DNA from: Rubrivivax sp.
GTDB lineage: Bacteria > Pseudomonadota > Gammaproteobacteria > Burkholderiales > Burkholderiaceae_C
Assembly (NCBI GenBank): GCA_027490215.1
Contig: JAIXYO010000070.1
Coordinates: forward strand, 62,001 to 126,000
Direction of reading: 5' to 3'
DNA length: 64,000 bases
The notes under the pieces were generated by a model that saw nothing but the letters and a program-made list of their open reading frames with translations, was not told the DNA's origin and did no database searches. The position numbers and the translations under genes were made by a program. Each line of letters opens with the position of its first letter. Positions within the stretch are counted from its first letter, which is position 1. This document shows, in pieces, positions 1 to 9,753 of this stretch.

Positions 1-934
1 TGGAGTCCGCATGCCACTGCAGATGCAAGGGCAGCGCCTCATCGAGCCACGACAGCGGCGGCCCCGGTGGGGTCTCGGGCATCACGTCTGGCGAGTCGAC
101 AAACCAGCAGACTCCGGCACTCACCAACTGTTGCAGCGTCGCGGCGGCGGTGCGCCCGACGAGCGGCACCGGGCCCGCCAGCCGGTTCAGCGTGAACGGA
201 AGCAGCGCTGCCAGCAGAAACTCGTCCTCGACACCGACATACGAAGGCCGAGTGCGCAGGATATCGGCCACGCTGGGCGCATGCGGGTGGTGTCGGCTGA
301 TCTCTCCATCGCGCCGCGTGCTGCCGAGATGAAGCTTCAGCATCAGGCGCGAATCCTCGCTGCCGAGCACGTACATCAGTCGCTTGGTCGGCGACACCCT
401 AGGCAGTTCGGTCGAAACCGGTTCATCGTCGGAACGCGTCGGCACAAAAGCCTGCTTCGCCTTGTCGAGCCAGTTCTCGAGGGTCTGGGGCAATCCAGCC
501 GCGTCGGAAAAGCTGTGGCGTGCTGCGGCCGGTGGGCGTGTCAGCGTGGCGGCTGGTCGGCTGGTGTGCGACGCCACGGGGCCAGCGGTGCTCGCGCTCG
601 CAGTACCGTCCGTGCCTTGGGTTCCGAGCCGACGCGCCCGAACCAGGGCAGCCTCATGAGCCATCAGCGCCGCAGCGACATGCTTGCAGTTGAATCCGAT
701 CGGACAGGTGCACAGCCCACGTAAATGCAAGCCGGTACGTGGGTCCACGAAGAAGCTGATCGTCTGCTCGTAGACCGCGGTGCCCCCCCCGCGCAGCCTG
801 GTGTGGAGGCGGTCGCCGTCTTCATGCTGGGACAGCAGCGCCTGCTCGGGCTTCAGCCCGATGGCCTGCATCAGGGTGGCGTGATCGAAATGATCGCTGA
901 GATCGAAATCGGTGGGCAGTGAAAACTCGGACAT
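1..934 (-). CDS. SWIM zinc-finger protein, probable SNF2/DEAD-box helicase N-terminal part (partial)
   Basis: An open frame on the minus strand starts at ATG 934 and runs off the left edge, so about 311 N-terminal residues are present. Around residues 76-90 it carries a SWIM zinc-binding motif, CTCPIGFNCKHVAAAL (CxC then CxH). In proteobacteria this motif at the N terminus usually precedes an SNF2/DEAD-box helicase core in a protein of more than 1000 residues. The helicase part is not in the window, so that identity is inference. The rest of the visible part is low in recognisable motifs. The gene diverges from the CrtC-like gene to its right. The frame stays open through a run of eight G near 783-790, which supports it as intact here. 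Confidence 0.72.
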   Translation of the reverse strand, partial: MSEFSLPTDFDLSDHFDHATLMQAIGLKPEQALLSQHEDGDRLHTRLRGGGTAVYEQTISFFVDPRTGLHLRGLCTCPIGFNCKHVAAALMAHEAALVRARRLGTQGTDGTASASTAGPVASHTSRPAATLTRPPAAARHSFSDAAGLPQTLENWLDKAKQAFVPTRSDDEPVSTELPRVSPTKRLMYVLGSEDSRLMLKLHLGSTRRDGEISRHHPHAPSVADILRTRPSYVGVEDEFLLAALLPFTLNRLAGPVPLVGRTAAATLQQLVSAGVCWFVDSPDVMPETPPGPPLSWLDEALPLHLQWHADS

Positions 935-1014
935 CAGACAGCGGTCTCGGGCGGGCAACCGGGTATTGTCGGTCAGGCACACTGGCCTGTGGCGGCTGTG
1001 CGATCCTCGATCAC

Positions 1015-2196
1015 GTGATTTCTCAACCACCGCCCTCTTTCAATGCGCCGATCGGCAGGCTGACGCTGGCACGGCGCCGGTTTCTGCACGGGCTGGCTGC
1101 GCTGCCCTGGTCGGCTGGCGCGGCAGACACCATCGTCCTCGAGCCGGCTGACAAATCCAGCATCCGCCGCCGGCCGCTGGTGTTTCCCGCAGACCACGGG
1201 GCGCACCCCGACACACGCATCGAGTGGTGGTATGTCACCGGCACGGTGGGCGCGGAATCATCGGCAGCAGAAGCTGGCAGCGCATCGGCAGACCGCTGCG
1301 GCTTCCAGGTCACGTTCTTCCGCTCGCGAACCGCTGTCGCGGCCGATCAGCCGAGCCGCTTCGCCGCGAAGCAACTGCTGTTCGCCCATGCCGCACTGAC
1401 CGACCTGAGGCAGGGCCGGTTGCGACACGACCAGCGCATCGCCCGCAGCGGCTTCGGCATCGCGGAGGCGGCTGTGGGCGACACCGCCCTGGCATTGCGG
1501 GGCTGGGGCTTGATACGCGAATCGCGCCAGGGCGGTAGTCGCTACCGAGCGCGCGCCGGAAGCGACAGCGCGGGCTTCGCCTTCGACTTCAACTTCGACA
1601 CCACTCAGCCGCTGCTGCTGCAAGGCAATGCGGGCTACTCGCGCAAAGGCCCCAAGCCCGAGCAGGCCAGCCACTACTACAGCCAGCCGCAGCTGGCCGT
1701 CAGTGGCACGCTGACCCGCGATGGCGCAGCGCTGCCAGTGCGTGGTACCGCCTGGCTGGACCACGAGTGGAGCGACTCGCTGCTGGACCCCGACGCCGTG
1801 GGCTGGGACTGGACCGGCATGAACCTGGCCGACGGCAGCGCGCTCACGGCCTTCCGGCTGCGCAGTGCCGACGGCGGCACCGTCTACGCTGGCGGCAGCT
1901 TCCGGGCAGCTGGCGGCGCGGTGCGCAACTTCGCTGCCGACGAGGTGCGATTTGTGCATGGCCGGGTCTGGACCAGCCCGCAATCGCGTGCGCGGTATCC
2001 GGTGGAATGGACGATCGACACGCCGGTCGGCCGCTACACCGTCAAATCGATGCTCGACGCCCAGGAACTGGACAGCCGAAGCAGCACAGGTTCGATTTAC
2101 TGGGAAGGCCTGAGTGAGTTGCGCAACGAAAGCGGCCAACGCGTCGGCCTCGGCTACCTGGAAATGACGGGCTACGCGGCACGGCTGTCCCTGTAG
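1015..2196 (+). CDS. CrtC/AttH-like lipocalin-fold protein, probably Tat-exported
   Basis: This 393-residue protein belongs to the carotenoid 1,2-hydratase-like (CrtC/AttH) family, recognised by IEWWYVTG near residue 69 and the conserved LDHEWS plus WDWTGMNL segment in the middle. I chose GTG 1015 because it puts a twin-arginine signal, ARRRFLHGLAAL, near residue 19, followed by a short hydrophobic stretch and an Ala-rich cleavage region. An in-frame GTG at 919 would add 32 non-conserved residues and overlap the divergent helicase gene. No other carotenoid genes lie nearby, so a pigment role is doubtful; many family members are periplasmic proteins of unknown function. The next gene, an ABC exporter on the same strand, starts 74 bases on. 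Confidence 0.8.
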   Translation: MISQPPPSFNAPIGRLTLARRRFLHGLAALPWSAGAADTIVLEPADKSSIRRRPLVFPADHGAHPDTRIEWWYVTGTVGAESSAAEAGSASADRCGFQVTFFRSRTAVAADQPSRFAAKQLLFAHAALTDLRQGRLRHDQRIARSGFGIAEAAVGDTALALRGWGLIRESRQGGSRYRARAGSDSAGFAFDFNFDTTQPLLLQGNAGYSRKGPKPEQASHYYSQPQLAVSGTLTRDGAALPVRGTAWLDHEWSDSLLDPDAVGWDWTGMNLADGSALTAFRLRSADGGTVYAGGSFRAAGGAVRNFAADEVRFVHGRVWTSPQSRARYPVEWTIDTPVGRYTVKSMLDAQELDSRSSTGSIYWEGLSELRNESGQRVGLGYLEMTGYAARLSL

Positions 2197-2270
2197 AGCT
2201 GCGACCCGGCAGCCAGAGCCCGACCAGCTGCGGCCGGACCGCGGACATCCGGTCTCAGTAGACTCGACGA

Positions 2271-4115
2271 ATGTCCTCCATCCCCACAGCGTCCGCTGCG
2301 CCCTTGCCAGCGACAGCAGCACCGCGCACCCCCGCACCACCCGCTCCCGCCAAGAACGTGCGCTCGCTCAGCGGCCTGGCGCCTTTTTTGCGGCCGTACC
2401 GTCACCGCATTGCGCTCGCCATCGTGTTCCTGGTGCTGGCCGCTGTGAGCACGCTGGTGTTCCCGGTCGCACTGAAATCACTGATCGACCAGGGCATCGT
2501 CGCGGCCGACCCTGGCGACCGGGTGCTGGCACTGCGCGGGCACTTCTTCGCGCTGTTCGGCGTCGGTGCCGCGCTCGGCCTGTTCTCGGCGCTGCGCTTC
2601 TACATGGTCACCTGGCTCGGCGAGCGCGTCACCGCCGACCTGCGCAATGCGGTCTATGCACACGTGGTCAAGCAAAGCCCGGAATTCTTCGAGACCACGC
2701 AGACCGGTGAGGTGCTGTCGCGGCTGACGACCGATACAACGCTGGTGCAGACGGTGGTTGGCTCGTCACTGAGCATGGGGCTGCGCAATGCGGTGATGTG
2801 CATTGGGGCGATGACCATGCTGATCGTCACCAACCCGGTGGTGATGGCCCAGGTACTCGGCATCCTGGTGCTGGTGGTGCTGCCCTCGGTGTACTTCGGG
2901 CGCCGCATCCGCAAGCTCAGCCGCGCCAGCCAGGACCGTGTGGCCGACTCCAGCGCGATCGCCGCCGAGGTGCTGAACGCGATTCCGGTGGTGCAGAGCT
3001 ACACCCAGGAAGCCCGGGAGGCGGAGCGATTCGACCTGTCGACCGCGAACGCATTCGCCACGGCGGTCAGTCGGACGCGGATGCGTTCGATCCTGGTCGG
3101 CTTCATCATCACCGCCACCTTCGGCGCACTGCTCTGGGGTCTGTACCAGGGAACGCAGGCGGTGGTGCGTGGCGACATCACGGCGGGGCATCTGGGACAG
3201 ACAGTGGTCTACGTGATCATCCTGGTCAGCGGCGTGGCGGTGCTGTCAGAGGTCTATGGCGACTTGCTGCGCGCCGCTGGTGCGACCGAGCGGCTGATGG
3301 AGTTGCTGGCCACCGAGTCCCCGATCCGCTCGCCAGAGAGTCCACGCGCGCTGCCCGCCGTGCCGGCGGGCATGCAACGTGGCGCAGCGGTGTCACTGGA
3401 GGGGGTGACGTTCCGTTACCCGTCGCGGCCCAAGCAGGCGGCGCTCGCCGACTTCACTCTGCAGGTCGCCCCAGGCGAGACGGTCGCGCTGGTCGGACCG
3501 AGTGGCGCCGGCAAGAGCACGGTGTTCCAGCTGCTGCTTCGCTTCTATGACGTCGCCGAGGGCACCGTGCGCCTCGATGGTGTGCCGGTGCGTGAATTGG
3601 CACTGTCCGATCTGCGCGGTCGCATCGGCATCGTGCCGCAGGACAGCGTGATCTTCTCTGCCAACGCGATGGAGAACATCCGCTACGGCCGCCCCGATGC
3701 GAGCGATGCCGAGGTCATGGCGGCGGCCCAGGCTGCTTTCGCGCACGATTTCATCACCGCATTGCCTGACGGTTATCAGACCTTCCTCGGTGAGCGAGGT
3801 GTGCGGGTGTCTGGCGGGCAACGCCAGCGCATCAGCATTGCCCGGGCGATGCTGAAGAACCCGCCACTGTTGTTGCTCGACGAAGCCACAAGCGCGCTCG
3901 ATGCCGAGAGCGAGCGCATGGTGCAGGCCGCGCTGGAGTCCGCGATGAAGGACCGCACGACGCTGGTCATCGCGCACCGCTTGTCCACTGTGCAGCGCGC
4001 CGACCGCATCGTCGTGATGGACGGAGGTCGCATCGTCGAGAGCGGCACCCACACCGCGCTGAGCGCAGCTGGCGGCCTGTACGCGCGGCTGGCGAAGCTG
4101 CAATTCGATGCCTGA
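2271..4115 (+). CDS. ABC exporter, fused membrane and ATPase domains (MsbA/ABCB type)
   Basis: This 614-residue half-transporter has an N-terminal membrane domain of about six helices (roughly residues 40-325) and a C-terminal nucleotide-binding domain. Walker A GPSGAGKST lies near residue 409, the signature VSGGQRQR near 520, and Walker B LLLLDEATSALD directly after it, with the switch histidine in VIAHRLST. The Ala/Pro-rich first 30 residues are not part of the fold. Such proteins act as homodimers in the inner membrane and export lipids, peptides or drugs. The sequence does not show the substrate, and the neighbours (a CrtC-like exported protein and thyA) do not settle it. ATG 2271 is the only well-placed start. 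Confidence 0.9.
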   Translation: MSSIPTASAAPLPATAAPRTPAPPAPAKNVRSLSGLAPFLRPYRHRIALAIVFLVLAAVSTLVFPVALKSLIDQGIVAADPGDRVLALRGHFFALFGVGAALGLFSALRFYMVTWLGERVTADLRNAVYAHVVKQSPEFFETTQTGEVLSRLTTDTTLVQTVVGSSLSMGLRNAVMCIGAMTMLIVTNPVVMAQVLGILVLVVLPSVYFGRRIRKLSRASQDRVADSSAIAAEVLNAIPVVQSYTQEAREAERFDLSTANAFATAVSRTRMRSILVGFIITATFGALLWGLYQGTQAVVRGDITAGHLGQTVVYVIILVSGVAVLSEVYGDLLRAAGATERLMELLATESPIRSPESPRALPAVPAGMQRGAAVSLEGVTFRYPSRPKQAALADFTLQVAPGETVALVGPSGAGKSTVFQLLLRFYDVAEGTVRLDGVPVRELALSDLRGRIGIVPQDSVIFSANAMENIRYGRPDASDAEVMAAAQAAFAHDFITALPDGYQTFLGERGVRVSGGQRQRISIARAMLKNPPLLLLDEATSALDAESERMVQAALESAMKDRTTLVIAHRLSTVQRADRIVVMDGGRIVESGTHTALSAAGGLYARLAKLQFDA

Positions 4116-4145
4116 GTCCACTCCAGAAACCAACCACTTCCACCC

Positions 4146-4973
4146 ATGACGACGGTGCCCAGCCCCTACGAAGACCTGATGCGCCATGTGCGCGACCACG
4201 GCGTGTTCAAGGCCGACCGCACCGGCACGGGCACGAAGAGCATCTTCGGCCACCAGATGCGCTTCGACCTCGCGGCCGGATTTCCGCTGATCACGACGAA
4301 GAAAGTGCATCTGAAGTCGGTGATCCTCGAACTGCTGTGGTTCCTGCGAGGCGATGGCAACGCGCGCTGGCTGCAGGAGCGCGGCGTGACGATCTGGGAC
4401 GAATGGGCGAAGGCCGACGGGGATCTGGGCCCGGTCTACGGCGTGCAGTGGCGCAGCTGGCCGACACCGGACGGCGGACACATCGACCAGATTGCCGAGG
4501 TCATCAAGACGCTGAAGGCCAACCCCGACTCGCGCCGCATCATCGTCAGCGCCTGGAACGTGGCTGAACTCGACAAGATGGCGCTGATGCCCTGCCACGC
4601 GCTGTTCCAGTTCTATGTGGCACCGTCGGCGGTGGCCGGCGAGCCTGGCAAGCTGAGCTGCCAGCTCTACCAGCGCAGCGCCGACATCTTCCTCGGCGTG
4701 CCGTTCAACATTGCCAGCTACGCGCTGCTGACGCACATGGTTGCGCAGCAGTGCGATCTGCAGGTGGGCGATTTCGTCTGGACCGGTGGCGACTGTCATC
4801 TGTACAGCAACCACGCCGAGCAGGTTGAATTGCAGTTGTCTCGCCAGCCCAGGCCTGCGCCCACGCTGCACATCAAGCGACGGCCGGCATCGATATTCGA
4901 ATACGAGTTCGACGACTTCGAGGTGCAGGGCTACGACCCCCACTCCGCTATCAAGGCACCCGTGGCCGTCTGA
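4146..4973 (+). CDS. thyA: Thymidylate synthase
   Basis: ThyA converts dUMP to dTMP using methylenetetrahydrofolate. The 275 residues are close to the usual length for the bacterial enzyme. The catalytic cysteine is Cys150 in [11 protein letters not shown]. The phosphate-binding arginine pair is at 130-131 in DSRRII, and the N-terminal RTGTGT loop and the C-terminal substrate region ([10 protein letters not shown]) are present. It begins at ATG 4146, 30 bases after the ABC exporter gene on the same strand. The cofactor-recycling enzyme folA lies 16 kb away in this window, so the two are not co-transcribed here. Confidence 0.97.
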   Translation: MTTVPSPYEDLMRHVRDHGVFKADRTGTGTKSIFGHQMRFDLAAGFPLITTKKVHLKSVILELLWFLRGDGNARWLQERGVTIWDEWAKADGDLGPVYGVQWRSWPTPDGGHIDQIAEVIKTLKANPDSRRIIVSAWNVAELDKMALMPCHALFQFYVAPSAVAGEPGKLSCQLYQRSADIFLGVPFNIASYALLTHMVAQQCDLQVGDFVWTGGDCHLYSNHAEQVELQLSRQPRPAPTLHIKRRPASIFEYEFDDFEVQGYDPHSAIKAPVAV

Positions 4974-5116
4974 GGTGTCGGTCCTCGCAAGGGGAAAGTA
5001 CCGACAAATAGCGCTCAAGCCTGGGGCGCATCCCGCCGAATAACCTGACAGGTGGTAGGGCTATTCCCGACTAATCTGGTCGGGTGTTCACGCCACCAGG
5101 AACACAGGAGCGGCGC

Positions 5117-6661
5117 ATGCGCAACAACCAGCCAGTGACTCAACGCGAATACGAAATCCCCGATGGCGCGACCCTGATGTCGACGACCGATCCCCAAAGT
5201 CATGTCCAGTACGCGAACGCGGCATTTGTGCAGGCCAGCGGATTCACGCGGGAAGAACTTCAGGGTCACCCGCACAACATCGTTCGCCACCCCGACATGC
5301 CGCAGGAGGCGTTCGCCGACATGTGGGCGACGCTGAAGAACGGCGAACCCTGGACGGCACTGGTGAAGAACCGGCGCAAGAACGGCGATCACTACTGGGT
5401 GCGTGCGAACGCCATGCCGGTGATCCGCCACGGCAAGCATGCGGGCTATATGTCGGTCCGAACCAAGCCCTCGCGCGAGGAGATCGCCGCGGCCGAGGCG
5501 CTGTACCGAGACTTTCAGGCCGGCAAGGCGTCAGGTCGGCGCTTTCACAAGGGATTGATCCTCCGCGGTGGTCTGCTCGGCTGGACGTCGCTTTTGCAGA
5601 CCATGCCCGTGCGCTGGCGCATCCGCACCGCGCTGCTGACGGCGTGGTCGCTGCTGGTGGCTGGCGTGTCCGCGCTGGGGATGAGCGGTACGCCGCTGGG
5701 CGGCTTTGCGGCAGGCTCGCTGTTGACGCTGGCCATGGCCTCGTGGGCGCTCGAGGTACAAATCTCGCGTCCGCTTGAGCGCCTGCGCGAGCAGGCCCTG
5801 TCGATCGCGTCAGGCGAAAGCCAGAGCGCCGAGCATGTCAACCGCGTCGACGAGATCGGCATGACGCTGCGCAGCGTGGGCCAGCTGGGCCTGATGTTCC
5901 GCTGGCTGATCGACGATGTCAGCGAACAGGTGCTGAATGTGAAGACGGCCACCACCGAGATCGCCCAGGGCAACAACGATCTGAGCTCGCGCACCGAACA
6001 GGCAGCTGCCAGCGTGCAGCAGACTGCCTCGTCGATGGAACAGATGACCGCCACGGTGAAGGGCAATGCAGAGACCGCCGATCAGGCCAACAAACTCTCG
6101 GGTTCGGCAAGCGAGGCAGCGGCCAAGGGCGGCATCGCCGTGTCTCAGGTGGTCGGCACGATGACCGAGATCAACGAGAGCTCCAAGCGCATTGCCGACA
6201 TCATCAGCGTGATCGACGGCATCGCCTTCCAGACCAACATCCTCGCACTGAACGCAGCCGTCGAAGCGGCTCGTGCCGGCGAACAAGGGCGCGGTTTCGC
6301 AGTGGTGGCCGGCGAAGTTCGCAACCTGGCACAGCGCAGCGCCGATGCGGCCCGAGAGATCAAGGCGCTGATCGGCGCAAGCGTCGACAAGGTCGAGGCC
6401 GGTACCAAGCTCGTCGACGATGCAGGTCACACCATGAACGACATCGTCGCCCAGGTGAAACGGGTATCCGGCCTGATTGCAGAGATCAGTTCCGCGACCC
6501 ACGAACAGCAAGACGGCATCGCGCAGATCGGGCAGGCCATCGGCAGCCTCGACTCGATCACGCAACAGAATGCCGCATTGGTGGAAGAAAGCGCCGCGGC
6601 ATCGGACAGCTTGAAGCAGCAGGCTGAACGGCTGGTCGAGGCGGTCAGCGTGTTTCGCTGA
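5117..6661 (+). CDS. Methyl-accepting chemotaxis protein with N-terminal PAS domain (Aer-like)
   Basis: This 514-residue receptor has an N-terminal cytoplasmic PAS domain (about residues 10-120, with the [10 protein letters not shown] segment typical of Aer-type redox PAS domains). A short membrane hairpin follows at about 170-215, then a HAMP-like region and a C-terminal signalling coiled coil with the conserved tip [20 protein letters not shown]. The membrane hairpin without a periplasmic domain suggests internal redox or energy sensing, as in Aer. FAD binding cannot be confirmed by eye. ATG 5117 is preferred over GTG 5084 because AGGAG at 5106-5110 is well spaced from it. The C terminus lacks an xWxxF adaptation tail. 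Confidence 0.92.
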   Translation: MRNNQPVTQREYEIPDGATLMSTTDPQSHVQYANAAFVQASGFTREELQGHPHNIVRHPDMPQEAFADMWATLKNGEPWTALVKNRRKNGDHYWVRANAMPVIRHGKHAGYMSVRTKPSREEIAAAEALYRDFQAGKASGRRFHKGLILRGGLLGWTSLLQTMPVRWRIRTALLTAWSLLVAGVSALGMSGTPLGGFAAGSLLTLAMASWALEVQISRPLERLREQALSIASGESQSAEHVNRVDEIGMTLRSVGQLGLMFRWLIDDVSEQVLNVKTATTEIAQGNNDLSSRTEQAAASVQQTASSMEQMTATVKGNAETADQANKLSGSASEAAAKGGIAVSQVVGTMTEINESSKRIADIISVIDGIAFQTNILALNAAVEAARAGEQGRGFAVVAGEVRNLAQRSADAAREIKALIGASVDKVEAGTKLVDDAGHTMNDIVAQVKRVSGLIAEISSATHEQQDGIAQIGQAIGSLDSITQQNAALVEESAAASDSLKQQAERLVEAVSVFR

Positions 6662-6673
6662 AGCTCCAGGCCT

Positions 6674-7369
6674 TCAGTAGCTGATGGCGTAGCGGTACCC
6701 GCGGAAACTCAATACCGCCGTTCGCAGCCGGATCTGCTGCAGCGTCAGTTCGGGTGTCAGCTTGTCGCCTTCGTGGTAGATCTGGCCGTTGATGATCAGC
6801 ATCCTGCTGCCCGGGTTTTCCGAGTAGCTCGCGCCGCCCACCGTGACGGTAGGCAGTGCGGCTCGGATCTCTGGTGGCAACTCCTTGACGGCGTAGACCC
6901 GCTCTTCGGTGCCTGGCGGCGTTGCCGGCTGCAGGCTCGCCGCGTTCGACACGCGATCCGCGGGCTGCGATGTCGGTTGCGCGACCGCCTGCCTGGCAGG
7001 GAGCTTCGCCGTTTCCTGCGTTGGCAACGGCTTGAACACCAGGGGCGGCGATATCACCGATGCGACGGATTCCGGCGGCTTGGGCACCACCGCTGCAGGC
7101 GCGGCGGCTTGTGGCGGCGCTGAAGGTTGCTGAAGTGGGCGCTCCATGGCAACTTCCACACGGCCGACAGGTGTATCGGCCGACCACCACCAGACCGCGG
7201 CGGCGAGCACCATCAGCAGCGAGGCCACCACCACCCAGGTCAGCAGACCTGACCCATGCTCCTCGCCTTCCATGCTGCCGATGGGCACCGATGGCGCATG
7301 GATGTTGGGCACCTCGCCCCGACTGCGTTCGGATTCCGCGCGCTTGAGCGCATCGAGGATGTACGACAC
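6674..7369 (-). CDS. exeB: GspB/ExeB-like secretion accessory protein
   Basis: This 231-residue protein begins with SYILDALKRAESER, the cytoplasmic start typical of GspB/ExeB. A single membrane helix lies at about 45-65, followed by a Pro/Ala-rich periplasmic linker and a C-terminal domain (TVTVGGASYSENP, LIINGQIYHEGD) matching the GspB C-terminal region. With ExeA, such proteins help the type II secretin insert through peptidoglycan. GTG 7369 is chosen because it gives the canonical N terminus; there is no nearby ATG. It starts 8 bases after exeA, so the pair is co-transcribed. Its stop lies 12 bases from the convergent chemoreceptor stop. Confidence 0.85.
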   Translation of the reverse strand: MSYILDALKRAESERSRGEVPNIHAPSVPIGSMEGEEHGSGLLTWVVVASLLMVLAAAVWWWSADTPVGRVEVAMERPLQQPSAPPQAAAPAAVVPKPPESVASVISPPLVFKPLPTQETAKLPARQAVAQPTSQPADRVSNAASLQPATPPGTEERVYAVKELPPEIRAALPTVTVGGASYSENPGSRMLIINGQIYHEGDKLTPELTLQQIRLRTAVLSFRGYRYAISY

Positions 7370-7377
7370 GGGCAGTC

Positions 7378-9117
7378 TCAGCGCACCGGGGTGGTGAGCG
7401 ACAAGCGGGGCTCGTCCACACCGGACACCCGGTTCAGTTGCATGAAGGTGGTGGGACCGGCGATGCCGTCGGACTTCAGGCCCTGTGCGCGCTGGAACGC
7501 TGCGACGCGGACCTTCAATGCCGCATCGAAGGCTCGGCCTGCGGCGGGCGCCGACTCGCCCGACCAGGCGGCGAGCTGCTTCGCGAGGGCATCGACCGCT
7601 GCCCCGGTGCCCCCGTCGTTGAGGGGCGCTCGGTAGCCGGCGGGCGCACGCCACAGTGTCGCGAACTCACCTTCCCACATCACGGCCAGCATGCCGAGTG
7701 ACATGCGCATCGGCTGCGCCCCGACCAGGACCGTGGCGCTGTCAATGCCCAGCGCCGTGAGCACCGCGAAGGCCACCTGGCCGTTCGCGTCGCGCAGCGT
7801 CAGGATGCCAGGACGGTCCAGCTGCCGGATGAGCGCCAGCGTGGTGGTCATCCGTACGCAAGGCAGCTGCTGGGCCTGCGCGCTGAGGCACGGGGCTCGG
7901 TCGCCGCTGCCGAGCTGCGCTTTCCAGTACTCCCCCAGCGCCGTCCAGGCCTCGTCCTCCTGGCGCGGCAAGCGCTCGAAGGCCGTCCTGGCATCAAACG
8001 GAAGGGGTGACGTGGCAGCGACGGGGGTGCTGGCGGGCGCCTCGACCGCGGACGCGGCCGACATCGCCAGTGAAGCGGCTGACGCAGCCGTCGCTGAAAC
8101 GTTGGCGGCATTGACGCTGGCTGCGACCGCGGGCCGCGGCAAGAGGCTGGCTGCACTGGCGGAACGGGCCGCGGCAGAGGGCTGCTCGAACGATCGACCG
8201 GCCCACCAGCCCGCAACCCCCAGCGCGAGGCCAGCGACCAGCGCCATCCACAAGGCGCCGCGCCTCGTCGAAGCGGGTGATGCGCTCGCTCCAGCTGCCT
8301 CGTCAAACACTTCACGGGCAGCCTTGTCGACCACCTGCCGATCGACAACCTCCTTGTGGCTGGCGTAGGCCCCAAGTAGGGCCCGATCGCACAGCAGGTT
8401 GATGCGGCGCGGCACGCCGCCGCAAACCCGGTGGATGCGCCGCAAGGTGTCCGCTGCAAACGGAATGGGCCCGGTCAGCCCGGCGACGGCCAGCCGATGC
8501 CGGATGTACTGCCCGGTCTCGGCTTCGCTCAGTGCGTCCAGGTGAAAACGCGCGATGACGCGCTGCGCGAGCTGCTGCAAGCCAGGGCGCGCCAGCATCT
8601 CGCGCAACTCGGGCTGGCCGATCAGCACGATCTGCAGCAGCTTGCGTTCGCTGGTTTCTAGGTTGGTCATCAGCCGCAACTGCTCGAGTACATCGGCCGA
8701 CAGGTTCTGGGCCTCGTCGATGATCAGGACAGTGTTCTGTCCGACCGCATGCATGCTGAGCAGAAACGCGTTCAGCGGATCGAGATAGTCGGTGACCGTC
8801 GCGGTGCCCGGCTCGCGCTGAGGGTACGGAATGTGGAACTCATCGCACACCGAGCGCATCAGCTCGATGACGGTGAGCTTGGGGTTGAAGATGTAGGCGA
8901 CGTTGCAGCGCTTGGGGATCTGCTCAAGGAAGCAGCGGCACACTGTGGTCTTGCCGGCGCCGATCTCGCCGGTGAGCAGCACGAAACCACCGCCGCCGCC
9001 CAGCCCGTACAACAGGTGTGCCAGCGCCTCGCGATGGCGCTCGCTCATGAACAGATAGCGCGGATCGGGAGCGATCGAGAACGGGGCCTGCTTCAGGCCG
9101 AAGTGATCCGCGTACAT
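7378..9117 (-). CDS. exeA: ExeA/GspA AAA ATPase with peptidoglycan-binding domain
   Basis: This 579-residue ExeA-family protein has an N-terminal AAA ATPase with Walker A GEIGAGKT (50-57), Walker B LIIDEAQN (131-138) and the RINLLCDRAL segment. A single membrane helix follows at about 280-303, then an Ala-rich linker and a C-terminal peptidoglycan-binding repeat (FQRAQGLKSDGIAGPTTF) near the end. ExeA spans the inner membrane, uses ATP in the cytoplasm and binds cell wall outside, aiding type II secretin assembly. The partner exeB follows directly. No other type II secretion genes are in the window, so the main cluster must lie elsewhere if it is present. Confidence 0.92.
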   Translation of the reverse strand: MYADHFGLKQAPFSIAPDPRYLFMSERHREALAHLLYGLGGGGGFVLLTGEIGAGKTTVCRCFLEQIPKRCNVAYIFNPKLTVIELMRSVCDEFHIPYPQREPGTATVTDYLDPLNAFLLSMHAVGQNTVLIIDEAQNLSADVLEQLRLMTNLETSERKLLQIVLIGQPELREMLARPGLQQLAQRVIARFHLDALSEAETGQYIRHRLAVAGLTGPIPFAADTLRRIHRVCGGVPRRINLLCDRALLGAYASHKEVVDRQVVDKAAREVFDEAAGASASPASTRRGALWMALVAGLALGVAGWWAGRSFEQPSAAARSASAASLLPRPAVAASVNAANVSATAASAASLAMSAASAVEAPASTPVAATSPLPFDARTAFERLPRQEDEAWTALGEYWKAQLGSGDRAPCLSAQAQQLPCVRMTTTLALIRQLDRPGILTLRDANGQVAFAVLTALGIDSATVLVGAQPMRMSLGMLAVMWEGEFATLWRAPAGYRAPLNDGGTGAAVDALAKQLAAWSGESAPAAGRAFDAALKVRVAAFQRAQGLKSDGIAGPTTFMQLNRVSGVDEPRLSLTTPVR

Positions 9118-9147
9118 GGCGGCAAGGATAGCGGGCCGCCGCTGGCG

Positions 9148-9630
9148 TCAGTGACCTTGCGGCGCAGCGCCTCCCAGGGCCGCAATGATCTCGGGCGGTG
9201 CCTGAACCAGCTCGATCAGCACGCCCTCGCCGGCCACCGGGAATTCATCGTTGTGCTTCGGGTGAATGAAGGTGATGTCATGGCCCGCCGCGCCCTGGCG
9301 GATGCCGCCCGGTGCAAATCGGACACCATTCGCGCTGAGCCAGCTGACGGCGGTCGGCAAGTCGTCGATCCAGAGGCCGATGTGGTTCAGCGGCGTGGTG
9401 TGAACCGCCGGCTTCTTGTCGGGATCGATCGGCTGCATCAGATCGACTTCGACCCGATTCGCGCCCGTGCCCATCGCGCAGATGTCCTCGTCGACGTTCT
9501 CGCGTTCGCTGACGAAATTGCCGGTGACTTCAAGCCCCAGCTTGTCGACCCACAGCGTGCGAAGCCGGTCCTTGCTCGGCCCGCCAATGGCCACCTGTTG
9601 AATACCAAGCACTTTGAATGGACGAGTCAT
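9148..9630 (-). CDS. VOC-superfamily protein, candidate methylmalonyl-CoA epimerase
   Basis: This 160-residue vicinal-oxygen-chelate protein shows two beta-alpha-beta-beta-beta modules: [13 protein letters not shown] at the start and [18 protein letters not shown] in the second half. Candidate metal ligands are the His in PLNHIGL and the Glu in VLIELVQ. It is the last gene of the carboxylase/mutase run. The pathway needs an epimerase between propionyl-CoA carboxylase, which makes the S isomer, and the mutase, which uses the R isomer, and no other epimerase is visible. The function is therefore inferred from position and fold. The first half reads [10 protein letters not shown] where classical epimerases have a metal-binding His, so a different VOC activity remains possible. 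Confidence 0.6.
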   Translation of the reverse strand: MTRPFKVLGIQQVAIGGPSKDRLRTLWVDKLGLEVTGNFVSERENVDEDICAMGTGANRVEVDLMQPIDPDKKPAVHTTPLNHIGLWIDDLPTAVSWLSANGVRFAPGGIRQGAAGHDITFIHPKHNDEFPVAGEGVLIELVQAPPEIIAALGGAAPQGH

Positions 9631-9650
9631 GAATGTGTTTCCTCTAAGCG

Positions 9651-9753
9651 CAAGCGAAGCGATGCGCTACATCAAGCCACGCCCGCGGAACCGGCTTGGC
9701 CGGGCCGCCAGGCGGCGCCCCTCGGGGGCAGGAGCGCAGCGACTGGGGGGCCC
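9651..9753 (-). repeat. Intergenic repeat copy 1, directly after pccA
   Basis: About 103 bases share two blocks with the sequence at 11811-11939. On the plus strand both copies begin CAAGCGAAGCGA, contain CGCGGAACCGGCTTGG, and end GCAGGAGC..AGCGACTGGGGGGCCC. Blocks are in the same order and orientation, and the middle differs in length. The end touches the pccA stop codon (complement 9753-9755). It is GC-rich and can fold, but lacks a clear T-run, so it is not a simple terminator. Confidence 0.75.

Noticed and set aside
919-1014. Upstream GTG start for the CrtC-like gene
   Set aside because: It adds 32 non-conserved residues in front of the Tat signal and overlaps the divergent gene.
3393-5018. 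Long open frame antisense to the ABC exporter and thyA
   Set aside because: It covers two well-identified genes on the opposite strand, shows no domain and has the His/Arg/Gln-rich composition of a GC-rich shadow frame.
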